NCBI RefSeq assembly: GCF_014836595.1
Contig: NZ_JACSQO010000006.1
Coordinates: 62,001-126,000, forward strand
Direction of reading: 5' to 3'
Source: Psychrobacillus faecigallinarum
GTDB taxonomy: Bacteria > Bacillota > Bacilli > Bacillales_A > Planococcaceae
Length of the DNA: 64,000 bases
Part shown: positions 24,270-31,795 of the stretch, piece after piece
Position numbering within the stretch: position 1 is the stretch's first letter
Layout: each line of letters starts with the position of its first letter
The notes under the pieces: model-generated
Databases searched by the model: none
The model's input: only the letters and a program-made list of their open reading frames with translations
Told to the model about the DNA's origin: nothing
Made by a program: the position numbers and the translations under genes

Positions 24270-25155
24270 TGCTTGTCACCTCTTGGGCTATGCGCTGCCG
24301 CTTAAATGAACGCTTTTTACGTATTTTAGAAAGTAACCCTCTTGTTGGAGCGAGAAAGTAAGATATTAAAAACAAAGCTGCGGCTACTAAAACGATTATT
24401 GGCCCAGTGGACAAGCCAGTACGTAGAGAGCTAATCATAGTGCCGAGAGCTCCCGATAAAGCCCCAAAAAAGGCACTCGTGACCAAAATTATAGCAAGGT
24501 GACTGGACCAAAATCTTGCAGCGGCTGCAGGTATTATAAGCATGGCTGCCATTAAAATAACCCCTACTGCCTGAATACCGGTAACAATTGTCAAAACAGT
24601 CAATGCGGTCAACAACGTACGTAAACGCTCCACAGGTAATCCAATCCCCTTTGCAAAGATGGGATCAAAAATCATAAGCTTCCATTCCTTGAAGAACAAC
24701 AAGCACATAAGGATTATTAATACGGCGCTGCCAGATAGCCAAATAAGATCACTTTTTGCCATCGTTGCTGCCTTACCAAAGATAAAGTCATTTAAACCAC
24801 TTTGATTACCAGTGCCACTTTGGTTAACAATTGTTATTAATACAATGCCTATTCCAAAAAAGACGGATAATATTAATCCAATAGCGGCATCAGCCTTCAG
24901 CTTAGAATGATTCACAATCCATTGAATCATATATACAGAAAGTGCAGCAGTGATAGCAGCGCCTATCATGAGGATAGGCAAATCCTTTTTCTCAAAAATT
25001 AAATAAGCAAGGGCAATACCAGGAAGTGCAGCATGAGCGGCTGCATCTCCTACTAAGCTTTGCTTTTGAAGAAAAGCAAATGTACCGTTTAAACCGGCTG
25101 CTACCCCTAAAAGAATAGCTCCAGTGAGAACCCAAAGAAGATTACCGGATAACAT
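24262..25155 (-). CDS. mntC: Manganese ABC transporter permease MntC
   Basis: This 297-residue ABC-3 family permease has about eight membrane segments and the blocks LNGTFAFLQKQSLVGDAAAHAALPGIA and VGVILMAAMLIIPAAAARFW. It has a basic C-terminal tail (KIRKKRSFKRQR). It forms a heterodimer with MntD, whose gene overlaps its end. AGAGGTGA lies before the ATG, 16 bases after the ATPase stop. Confidence 0.9.
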   Translation of the reverse strand: MLSGNLLWVLTGAILLGVAAGLNGTFAFLQKQSLVGDAAAHAALPGIALAYLIFEKKDLPILMIGAAITAALSVYMIQWIVNHSKLKADAAIGLILSVFFGIGIVLITIVNQSGTGNQSGLNDFIFGKAATMAKSDLIWLSGSAVLIILMCLLFFKEWKLMIFDPIFAKGIGLPVERLRTLLTALTVLTIVTGIQAVGVILMAAMLIIPAAAARFWSSHLAIILVTSAFFGALSGALGTMISSLRTGLSTGPIIVLVAAALFLISYFLAPTRGLLSKIRKKRSFKRQRIAQEVTSNE

Positions 25156-25170
25156 TAATAGTCACCTCTT

Positions 25171-25920
25171 TCATAAGTCATTTTTTCCTGACTTAGCTTG
25201 ATCCATAAAAAATAGCTTACCACCGTATGCTTCTTGTAGGTTATCTGGTGTAAAGGTAACCTCGGTAGGACCAGAAGCTATAGTTGTTTTATTTAATAAC
25301 ACAATCCAATCAAAATAATCAGCTGCTGTCTGTAAGTCATGATGAACGACGAACACTGATTTTCCTTGTGATTTTAACTCCTTCAAGATGGAAATGATTG
25401 TTCTTTCAGTTGCAGCGTCTACTCCAACAAATGGTTCATCCATGAAGTAAACCTCCGCTTCCTGTGCCAGAGCTCTAGCCAAAAACACACGCTGTTGTTG
25501 CCCTCCGGAAAGCTGCCCTATTGATTGTTCTGCAAATGCTTCCATTCCTACGTTTCTTAAGCAATTCAGCGCTATTTGTTTGTCTCTTAAAGAAGGTCTT
25601 CTCATCACGCCGATATGTCCATATCGGCCCATTAATACTACGTCTAATGCATTTGTTGGAAAGTCCCAATCTACGGCATTACGCTGAGGAACATATCCAA
25701 CAATATGATCCTTTGGATTCAGCGGACGCTCTAATATTGCAACAGAGCCGGTTTTATTTGGAAGCTGATTTAGCACGGCTTTAATCAATGTAGATTTCCC
25801 TGCTCCGTTTGGTCCAATAATCCCTGTGATTAGTCCCTTCGGAATGGTTAGACTGATGTTGCTCAACACAACTTTTTCCTCGTAAGCAACAGATAAGCTC
25901 TTTACCTGTAATGCATTCAT
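25171..25920 (-). CDS. mntB: Manganese ABC transporter ATPase MntB
   Basis: This 249-residue ATPase has Walker A GPNGAGKST, the Q-loop with YVPQRNAVDWDFP (a block typical of Mn/Zn importers), the signature LSGGQQQR, Walker B VYFMDEPFVGVD and the His switch in VVHHDL. It drives uptake through MntC and MntD. GGAGGTAG stands before the ATG, 11 bases after the mntA stop. Confidence 0.93.
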   Translation of the reverse strand: MNALQVKSLSVAYEEKVVLSNISLTIPKGLITGIIGPNGAGKSTLIKAVLNQLPNKTGSVAILERPLNPKDHIVGYVPQRNAVDWDFPTNALDVVLMGRYGHIGVMRRPSLRDKQIALNCLRNVGMEAFAEQSIGQLSGGQQQRVFLARALAQEAEVYFMDEPFVGVDAATERTIISILKELKSQGKSVFVVHHDLQTAADYFDWIVLLNKTTIASGPTEVTFTPDNLQEAYGGKLFFMDQAKSGKNDL

Positions 25921-25931
25921 TTTGCTACCTC

Positions 25932-26849
25932 CTATTTTAGTGAATCAACAATCGTATTGACATTATGCTTATACATTCCGATATAAGTTCCTTCTTCTGT
26001 ACCTTCAGCTCCCATTGCATCCGAGTACAGTTCTCCTCCAATTTGTATGGTGTGTCCCTTTTCCTTCGCACCTTCAATTACAGCATTCATGGCTTTGTCT
26101 GACACACTGGATTCGATAAAGACCGCTTTAATATTTTGTTCTACTAAGAAATTAACGATATTCTGTATATCCTTTAGACCGTATTCAGCATCTGTACTAA
26201 GACCTTGTAATCCTCGAACTTCCATCCCATTGCTTTCACCAAAGTAATTAAAGGCGTCATGAGCGGTAACAAGAACCCGTTGCTCTTCGGGGATTTCGCT
26301 AATGCGTTCCTTCGTCCAACCATTTAGCTCATCTAGTTCCTCAAAGAACTTTCTTTCGTTTTCTGCAAACTGATCTCCATCAGTGGAAAATTCCTCCGTA
26401 AGTGATTTTGTGATTTCGTGGGTAGCCAATTTCCAAACCTCAATGTCGAACCAAATATGTGGATCAAATAATTCTGGATGAGCCTCGTCATTTAAGATTC
26501 TATCTTTCGGAACGACTTCTCCAATAGCCACTACAGATTTGGCCTTCTGCATTTTTTCAAAAATATCACTCATTTTCCCCTCAAGAGCTAGACCATTATA
26601 AAAAATAATATCTGCATCCTCTAATACTTGTAAATCGCCTTGAGTAGCCTTATAAAGATGTGGATCTACACCAGGGCCCATTAAGGATTTTACCTCCACA
26701 GAATCTCCAGCAATTATCCTTACGGCATCTGCAATTTGCCCTGTAGTTGTAACGACAAGTGGTTTTTCTTCCCCAGAACCCCCTGCGTTATTGTTACCAC
26801 ACCCAACCAATAAAACAGCCACAATAAATAAAAATAAGATCTTTTTCAC
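25932..26849 (-). CDS. mntA: Manganese-binding lipoprotein MntA
   Basis: This 305-residue cluster A-I metal-binding lipoprotein has lipobox LVGC (Cys17). Metal ligands are the His in GVDPHLYK, the His in DPHIWFD, the Glu in VFIESSVSD and probably an Asp near the C-terminus (YSDAMG). There is no His-rich loop of the ZnuA type, which favours manganese. The start is GTG with AAGGAG upstream. It is the first gene of mntABCD; two TTTCCT-AGGAAA palindromes lie 33 and 89 bases before it. Confidence 0.92.
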   Translation of the reverse strand: MKKILFLFIVAVLLVGCGNNNAGGSGEEKPLVVTTTGQIADAVRIIAGDSVEVKSLMGPGVDPHLYKATQGDLQVLEDADIIFYNGLALEGKMSDIFEKMQKAKSVVAIGEVVPKDRILNDEAHPELFDPHIWFDIEVWKLATHEITKSLTEEFSTDGDQFAENERKFFEELDELNGWTKERISEIPEEQRVLVTAHDAFNYFGESNGMEVRGLQGLSTDAEYGLKDIQNIVNFLVEQNIKAVFIESSVSDKAMNAVIEGAKEKGHTIQIGGELYSDAMGAEGTEEGTYIGMYKHNVNTIVDSLK

Positions 26850-26881
26850 TTAGCACACTCCTTTTCCTTTATTATAAAGTA

Positions 26882-26895
26882 TTTCCTTCAGGAAA
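26882..26895 (-). promoter_or_regulatory. Proximal MntR-type operator of mntA
   Basis: TTTCCTTCAGGAAA is a near-perfect palindrome and resembles the Bacillus MntR box (TTTnCCTTAAGGnAAA type). It lies next to a minus-strand TATAAT, so bound MntR-Mn(II) would block transcription. Confidence 0.72.
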
Positions 26896-26937
26896 CTTTT
26901 AGACTAAAAAAATATTATTTTCTTTTATGATAATAAA

Positions 26938-26951
26938 TTTCCTTAAGGAAA
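26938..26951 (-). promoter_or_regulatory. Distal MntR-type operator of mntA
   Basis: TTTCCTTAAGGAAA is a perfect 14-base palindrome, 56 bases (a bit over five turns) upstream of the proximal box and of the same type. Confidence 0.75.
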
Positions 26952-27183
26952 GATTTGTTCAATAGGTTAACACTTCTTTTTTGAATTGTCAAAGTACTTT
27001 ATGTAAAAATGAAAAAAAGGTGACTATATGTTGTTAAGAAAATCTGGGGCAGAATACGCAAGTGAGGGGCATTTTGTTTAGAAAGAATTCAAAAAAGGAG
27101 ATACTCGAAAAACCTTTATTTTTTCGTATGTATTTTATACAAGTGCTATACTGTATGAACAATGATAGTAGGGAGGTAACGAT

Positions 27184-27360
27184 ATGCAATATTCAAAATC
27201 TAAAATGGAAGAGCTAGTAAAATTTAGTCCTGACTTAGCAAAAAGATTGAAGGAAGTAATGAAGGAGCATGACCTAGAAAAAAGCTTTGCTCTTAAAGCT
27301 TTGTACCATTCAGAAGTTAAAGACGGCGGGAAATATCAAAGGGATTACCAAGACCTTTAA
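27184..27360 (+). CDS. Small hypothetical protein, 58 residues
   Basis: ATG at 27184 with GGGAGGT 6 bases upstream opens a 58-codon frame (MQYSKSKMEELVKFSPDLAK, then LKEVMKEHDLEKSFALKALY), ending at TAA 27358. The peptide is charged and helical with no membrane part. A strong terminator follows within 10 bases, so it looks like a real single-gene unit. I do not recognise a family. The KMEELVKFSPDLAKRLKEV pattern hints at a helical DNA- or protein-binding peptide, but no function is claimed. Confidence 0.65.
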   Translation: MQYSKSKMEELVKFSPDLAKRLKEVMKEHDLEKSFALKALYHSEVKDGGKYQRDYQDL

Positions 27361-27364
27361 ATCA

Positions 27365-27406
27365 AAAAAACGAACCACATGATTAATCTCATTTGGTTCG
27401 TTTTTT
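27365..27406 (+). terminator. Intrinsic terminator after the 58-residue gene
   Basis: AACGAACCACATGA pairs with TCATTTGGTTCGTT (one mismatch), with A and T runs on both sides. Confidence 0.88.
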
Positions 27407-27453
27407 ATATCCTTAATTTAGATCCTACTTGTATTGAAATGACTCGGGACATG

Positions 27454-27545
27454 CTTGATTTAGCTTTAGGCGGATGCGTTCGGCGCGGCGAGCGGTACCC
27501 GTGGCTTGCGATCCTCCACTGGAGTCTCCGCCTGCCACTCCAATA
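27454..27545 (-). repeat. Interspersed palindromic repeat, copy C (shortened)
   Basis: TTTAGGCGGATGCGTTC at one end and TCTCCGCCTGCCACTCCAAT at the other match the ends of copies D and E. The middle, with the CATCAC arms, is mostly lost. The rest of the gap 27407-27707 shows nothing else I can name. Confidence 0.8.
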
Positions 27546-27707
27546 GAAGAGAGCCTTTTGGTTTGATAAATAGATACAATGACTGATGATTGTTGGACGA
27601 ACCAAATAAATTGAACACTGGGTTCATGGAGCTAGAATTTAGATATATTCTTTTTTTCAAAGTTAATATTGGCAAAACCATTTTGGAAGCGTGCGAATGC
27701 GCTTTAC

Positions 27708-27926
27708 TTATTCCTCCAATTTCCCTGAAATTTCATTTTTAATCTGATGATGGGCATCAATGAGATTTTGAAGAAAAATATTTTTTTCGTTCATACTCCA
27801 GGTTGAACTAAGTTCAATTTCTTTTTTCATTTCTTCATAGATAGACTGCAGAGATATTGATGTACTTGCAACATAATTTGTCATTAATACTTGTTTATAT
27901 TGTTCAATAAAATTCTCTTTTCTCAT
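27708..27926 (-). CDS. Small hypothetical helical protein, 72 residues
   Basis: The frame from ATG at 27926 gives a 72-residue protein (MRKENFIEQYKQVLMTNYVA to KNEISGKLEE). It is charged, has no membrane segment and is probably two or three helices. AAAGGA lies 8 bases before this ATG; longer in-frame starts up to 27962 have no such site. It begins 30 bases after a terminator that closes the cobalamin riboswitch region. Family not recognised. Confidence 0.6.
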   Translation of the reverse strand: MRKENFIEQYKQVLMTNYVASTSISLQSIYEEMKKEIELSSTWSMNEKNIFLQNLIDAHHQIKNEISGKLEE

Positions 27927-27954
27927 TTTCAAAATCCTTTCGCCTTTAACATAA

Positions 27955-27988
27955 AAAAGCATCCTCTTTTATAAAAAAGAAGATGCTA
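27955..27988 (-). terminator. Terminator downstream of the cobalamin riboswitch region
   Basis: On the minus strand AGCATCTTCTTTT and AAAAGAGGATGCT form the stem (one mismatch), followed by TTTTTT. Confidence 0.8.
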
Positions 27989-28006
27989 GTTAGTATGATT
28001 TAATGG

Positions 28007-28126
28007 TCAGTACGCTTGGAAACTCAATAAAATCCACGCTGAAAACAGGAGCCCAATAGCTCCAGTGATTTTATTATGTTTTTCGTACGACAGTATTTTC
28101 AAGCTATTGCTTGTACATAGCTGCAC
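28007..28126 (-). pseudogene. Short hydrophobic reading frame behind the cobalamin riboswitch, possible cbiM-like remnant
   Basis: GTG at 28126, preceded by AGGGGGTG, opens 39 codons whose end is one membrane segment (KITGAIGLLFSAWILLSFQAY), then TGA. Similar hydrophobic leaders precede the mature start of CbiM, the cobalt ECF transporter often controlled by this riboswitch. No MHIMEG-type continuation is present, and a terminator follows at once. I read this as the stump of a deleted cobalt or cobalamin gene; it may instead be a small membrane peptide. Confidence 0.4.
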
Positions 28127-28149
28127 TTAACACCCCCTATCCGCGTAGG

Positions 28150-28330
28150 CTTGTGGTGTGTACTTGAAATAGGCAGGTCTCCTGGCTCATGTTCATCGCT
28201 CTTCTTTCCTTCCCGTAGTAACCTTACAGTGGTTTATAAAGAATCGCTCCCATTTACAGTTGCGGGACAGCGTCGGTCTTTCACCGAACTTCCCTTTTAA
28301 GTTCTCTTGCTAACAAAAGAACACCTAAAT
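28150..28330 (-). ncRNA. Cobalamin riboswitch
   Basis: Read on the minus strand, the conserved blocks appear in order: TTAGGTG, GGGAAGTTCGGTGAAA, GCTGTCCCGCAACTGTAA, CACTGTAAGG, GGGAAGG and GAGCCAGGAGACCTGCC (28192-28172). This is the full B12 aptamer. Binding of adenosylcobalamin normally turns off vitamin B12 or cobalt uptake genes. The region behind it (27989-28149) holds only a 39-codon hydrophobic frame. Confidence 0.94.
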
Positions 28331-28445
28331 CTACACATTATTTAATTGTTCTTTCACTATAACATAAAGAAAGGTATTCATTATAGCAAATTTGGATAAG
28401 CGGCCGATGGTTTCCCTTTTTATAATCAATAGAGAGGTGAGGGAA

Positions 28446-29678
28446 ATGATTAGAATGAAAGATTCGTATCGGCTGTATATTCATATTTGCTTTCTATCGC
28501 AATTATTTTTTACTTATATATTTACAGTCAATCTGTTGTATCAAGTAAGCGTTGTTAAGCTGGATCCGTTGCAGCTTGTTTTAGTGGGAACTGTGTTAGA
28601 GCTAACCGTATTTCTTTTTGAAATTCCAACAGGCGTCATATCTGACTTAAAAAGTCGGAAGCTGTCCATTATTATTGGTTATTTTTTGATAGGGACGGGT
28701 TTTTTATTGGAGGGTTTGTTTCCTTATTTTATAACGGTTTTATTGGCCCAGGTGGCATGGGGGATAGGCTATACCTTTACAAGCGGATCACAGCAAGCTT
28801 GGATTGCAGATGAAATAGGAGAAGAGAAGGCCTCTTTAGCATATATGAGGGGAGCTAAGGCTGGAAATTTGGGTCAATTAATTGCTATTCCGTTAAGTAT
28901 TTTAACCGGTTACTACATGATTAATCTTCCTATTATTATGGGAGGCGTATGTATGATAGGCTTGGCTATTTTTCTTATAATTTTTATGAAAGAGAATCAT
29001 TTTAAACCAATAAAAATAACTGAAAGAATTAATACATTGGAGACAATGAAAGAGAGTTTAGGGAAAATCATTCATTATTCAAAAGCAAGCTTTATCCTGC
29101 GAATGCTATTTCTAATTGCTCTGTTTATAGGTTTTTATAGCGAGGGCTTTGATCGTTTGTGGCTTACCCATCTACTGGAGATGGCTAGAATAACCAGTTT
29201 GCCAAATGAACAGCTAGTGTTATTGACTGGTGGTATTCAGCTGGTGATAGTACTCGTGTCATTTGCAATACTTCACTTTCTAAATAAAAGTACAATTTAT
29301 CAGGATCTGCGAACGATATATATCGGTCTTTTTATTGGTAGCTTCAGTATAGTGGTAGCATTAATCGGCTTTGCAGTTTCGAAGTATTTCATTGGCTTGT
29401 TTATTTGCTATGTCTTAATTCAAGTGAGTCGAAAAGTAATGTACCCATTGGAGGATATTTGGTTAAATAAAATCATTCCAGATTCCTCGACTCGAGCAAC
29501 GTTTTTCTCAGTCAAAGGTCAAGTGGATGCCATTGGACAAATAAGTGGTGGGCCTGTTATTGGATATATTGCCACAACCTTTGCCATTAGGACTGCCATC
29601 ATTGTAAGTGCCGTAATTTTAAGTCCAGTCCTGTTTTTATATCACATACTTTTAAAGAAAGCTAAGGGTCGGGAATAA
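28446..29678 (+). CDS. MFS transporter (DHA3-like)
   Basis: This 410-residue protein has about twelve membrane helices. The loop between helices 2 and 3 has the MFS pattern FEIPTGVISDLKSRKLS, and helix 5 contains the LIAIPLSILTGYY stretch. DHA3-type members export drugs such as macrolides, but the substrate is unknown. ATG at 28446 is chosen because GAGGTG lies 6 bases upstream; upstream in-frame codons lack such a site. A terminator follows the stop. No regulator is adjacent on the same strand. Confidence 0.82.
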   Translation: MIRMKDSYRLYIHICFLSQLFFTYIFTVNLLYQVSVVKLDPLQLVLVGTVLELTVFLFEIPTGVISDLKSRKLSIIIGYFLIGTGFLLEGLFPYFITVLLAQVAWGIGYTFTSGSQQAWIADEIGEEKASLAYMRGAKAGNLGQLIAIPLSILTGYYMINLPIIMGGVCMIGLAIFLIIFMKENHFKPIKITERINTLETMKESLGKIIHYSKASFILRMLFLIALFIGFYSEGFDRLWLTHLLEMARITSLPNEQLVLLTGGIQLVIVLVSFAILHFLNKSTIYQDLRTIYIGLFIGSFSIVVALIGFAVSKYFIGLFICYVLIQVSRKVMYPLEDIWLNKIIPDSSTRATFFSVKGQVDAIGQISGGPVIGYIATTFAIRTAIIVSAVILSPVLFLYHILLKKAKGRE

Positions 29679-29712
29679 CAATATAAAGACCAGCAGGTAT
29701 ATAAATTTTAGC

Positions 29713-29746
29713 TACCATGAACACAAAACTATGTTCATGGTCTTTT
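29713..29746 (+). terminator. Intrinsic terminator after the MFS gene
   Basis: ACCATGAACA and TGTTCATGGT pair perfectly around an 8-base loop, followed by CTTTTT. Confidence 0.9.
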
Positions 29747-29885
29747 TGTATGGAGGAAGCCTGATGGAGTATTGATAACCAGTTCTATTTAGCAAATAGA
29801 AAGGAATTCTACATATGCTTGTTTGAGCTGGATCTTCCCCGGCTAAAAGCAACCGCCTAAATCGGAAAATAAACTTGTTCTATAT

Positions 29886-30788
29886 TTATTGTTTCTCCTT
29901 AACCGGAAGGTATATCTCCATGTAGATTTTGTCGTACTCCCAATCATGGCAGTGTTCATCATAGTATTCAAAATCATAGCTATCTTCATCTACTTCATAA
30001 TGAGAGTCTGGTAGCCAGTCCTCTAAAATATATTGCCAAGTTCCCTTGATAGAGGAAACAAATTGCTCTTTTGGAACCATGGGTGTTTTAAATACCGCAT
30101 ATGTAGAAGCTTTGACATGAAACTTAAGAATTCCCTCTGGTATCGTTGTTCCCTCGTCAAAATTTACCGCAAATAAATACGTGAAATGATCTTCTAGCTC
30201 AGGTCCACTTAGATTAAAGCAGTACTCACCATGCTTTTTAGGGGACAGGAGATGATATAGAGTGGTCTCAATAGATTCTTCGGAAGATATTCTTTGATCC
30301 CAAAAGGCAGGAGCATCTCTTGTATAGGCTATATTCTGTAAGCGTGTTTCAAACGTTTTTCCTGCGACTGTAAAAGAAGGCATAGAAAGAATCTTAGGCT
30401 GAAGAACTATTCCTCCTGTTTTCTTTTGTAGAAGACTTTCCAAACATAGCCTTTGTGGTAATGAAATGGGACAGTGCATCTTATATAGGCTTGGGGGACT
30501 CCCGAAGCAGCGCTTAAATGATTTAGTAAAGCCGGCATGTGTTTCAAATCCATACTCATATGCTATATCAATAATCCTTTTTCCCTTTACCAAATCTACC
30601 AAAGCATATTGTAGCTTCCTTTTTTGTACATAATCCATCGGTGTATAACCAATAGTTTGATGAAAAATACGAGAAAAATGAAAGGGAGAATAACCGATAA
30701 GCTTTGATAGGGTATCAGTACTTATATCTTCCTTAATATGATCATCTATATAGTCAATTACCTTTTGTAATAGTAATAGTTGCGTCAT
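29886..30788 (-). CDS. AraC-family regulator with GyrI-like effector domain
   Basis: This 300-residue protein has an N-terminal AraC-type DNA-binding part with two helix-turn-helix motifs (LSKLIGYSPFHFSRIFHQ near residue 28; IAYEYGFETHAGFTKSFKRCFG near residue 77). A C-terminal GyrI-like/BacR-type ligand-binding domain covers about residues 130-298. The layout matches Rob/SoxS-related and multidrug-sensing regulators that bind hydrophobic compounds. GGAGAG lies before the ATG. It is divergent from a serine hydrolase gene; the 93-base gap could hold a shared operator, but no clear palindrome stands out. Confidence 0.87.
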   Translation of the reverse strand: MTQLLLLQKVIDYIDDHIKEDISTDTLSKLIGYSPFHFSRIFHQTIGYTPMDYVQKRKLQYALVDLVKGKRIIDIAYEYGFETHAGFTKSFKRCFGSPPSLYKMHCPISLPQRLCLESLLQKKTGGIVLQPKILSMPSFTVAGKTFETRLQNIAYTRDAPAFWDQRISSEESIETTLYHLLSPKKHGEYCFNLSGPELEDHFTYLFAVNFDEGTTIPEGILKFHVKASTYAVFKTPMVPKEQFVSSIKGTWQYILEDWLPDSHYEVDEDSYDFEYYDEHCHDWEYDKIYMEIYLPVKEKQ

Positions 30789-30881
30789 GTAAAATACTCT
30801 CCATAAAATTTAAATTTTCAAAAAATATAATATATAATAGTCTATAATAAAAGATAGAGATTGACTAGAGGGGGATGGATA

Positions 30882-31691
30882 GTGGAGGAGCTTATTAGTA
30901 AGGTTCAAAAGTTGATTAAACCTTCCAAGGGAACTTGGGGAATTGTATTAGAGGATTTAAATTCAGGAGATAAGTGGGAATACAATGAACAAGAGCTGTT
31001 TTACGCAGCGAGTGTGATTAAGGTACCAATAATGGTTGCAGTTTTTCGAGCGGTGGAACGTCTTGAACTATCATTATCTGATTGGATAATACTGGATAAG
31101 GATGAGTGTGTGGGGGGCTCTGGAGTTCTTCAGCATTTAACTCCAGGTACTTCACTATCACTATCAGATATCATGCTTCTGATGATTATTCAAAGCGACA
31201 ATACAGCAACGAATCTTTTAATAGATTTAGTTGGAGTAGAAAATATTCAACAGACGATGAAAGAAGCTGGTATGGAACATAGTACATTTTATAACAAGCT
31301 TATGTTGAGTAAGCCAAATCCACATGGCACAAATCGTATTGCTGCAAAAGATGTTGGTATCTTGCTGACTAAAATGGCTCAAGGAGAGATTGTTAGTGAA
31401 CAAGCAAGCAAGCAGATGATAGAAATCATGAAAAAACAACAGATGAGAGATTGTTTACCAGAGAAGCTTCCTTCTCCATACTCTAACTTTGATAATGGGA
31501 TGCCTGCTTGGGAATTGGCAAATAAAGGAGGTTGGATACCGGGTACTCGACATGATGTGGGAATATTTTTTGTAGGAGATAGAAAATTAGTTGCAACCGT
31601 GCTTTCGGAGAAGGAGGATGACGTTCTCGCCAAAAGGATTCTTTCTCAAATAGGCTATGAAATATATCAGTACTTGTGTAAAGAAGAATAG
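30882..31691 (+). CDS. Class A beta-lactamase-like serine hydrolase
   Basis: This 269-residue protein has the penicillin-interacting fold: nucleophile SxxK in AASVIKVP (about residue 45), SDN in IQSDNTATN, and KGG in ANKGGWIPG in place of KTG. The omega-loop Glu166 pattern (ExxLN) of true class A beta-lactamases is missing (KPNPHGTNRI instead). No signal peptide is visible. It is more likely a peptidase or esterase than a beta-lactamase. GTG at 30882 is preferred since GAGGGGG is 7 bases upstream; TTG at 30861 is less likely. Divergent from the AraC-family gene. Confidence 0.8.
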   Translation: MEELISKVQKLIKPSKGTWGIVLEDLNSGDKWEYNEQELFYAASVIKVPIMVAVFRAVERLELSLSDWIILDKDECVGGSGVLQHLTPGTSLSLSDIMLLMIIQSDNTATNLLIDLVGVENIQQTMKEAGMEHSTFYNKLMLSKPNPHGTNRIAAKDVGILLTKMAQGEIVSEQASKQMIEIMKKQQMRDCLPEKLPSPYSNFDNGMPAWELANKGGWIPGTRHDVGIFFVGDRKLVATVLSEKEDDVLAKRILSQIGYEIYQYLCKEE

Positions 31692-31754
31692 AGAATAACT
31701 ATTCCTTCGTGTGTATATTAATATTCTTAAAAGAAAAAGAAACTGTATAAAAGG

Positions 31755-31790
31755 AAAAAACTTTGACTGATTGATGGTCAAAGTTTTTTA
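31755..31790. terminator. Bidirectional terminator between convergent genes
   Basis: AAAAAACTTTGAC and GTCAAAGTTTTTT form a perfect stem with an 8-base loop, serving the serine hydrolase and the FAD dehydrogenase. Confidence 0.92.
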
Positions 31791-31795
31791 TATGT

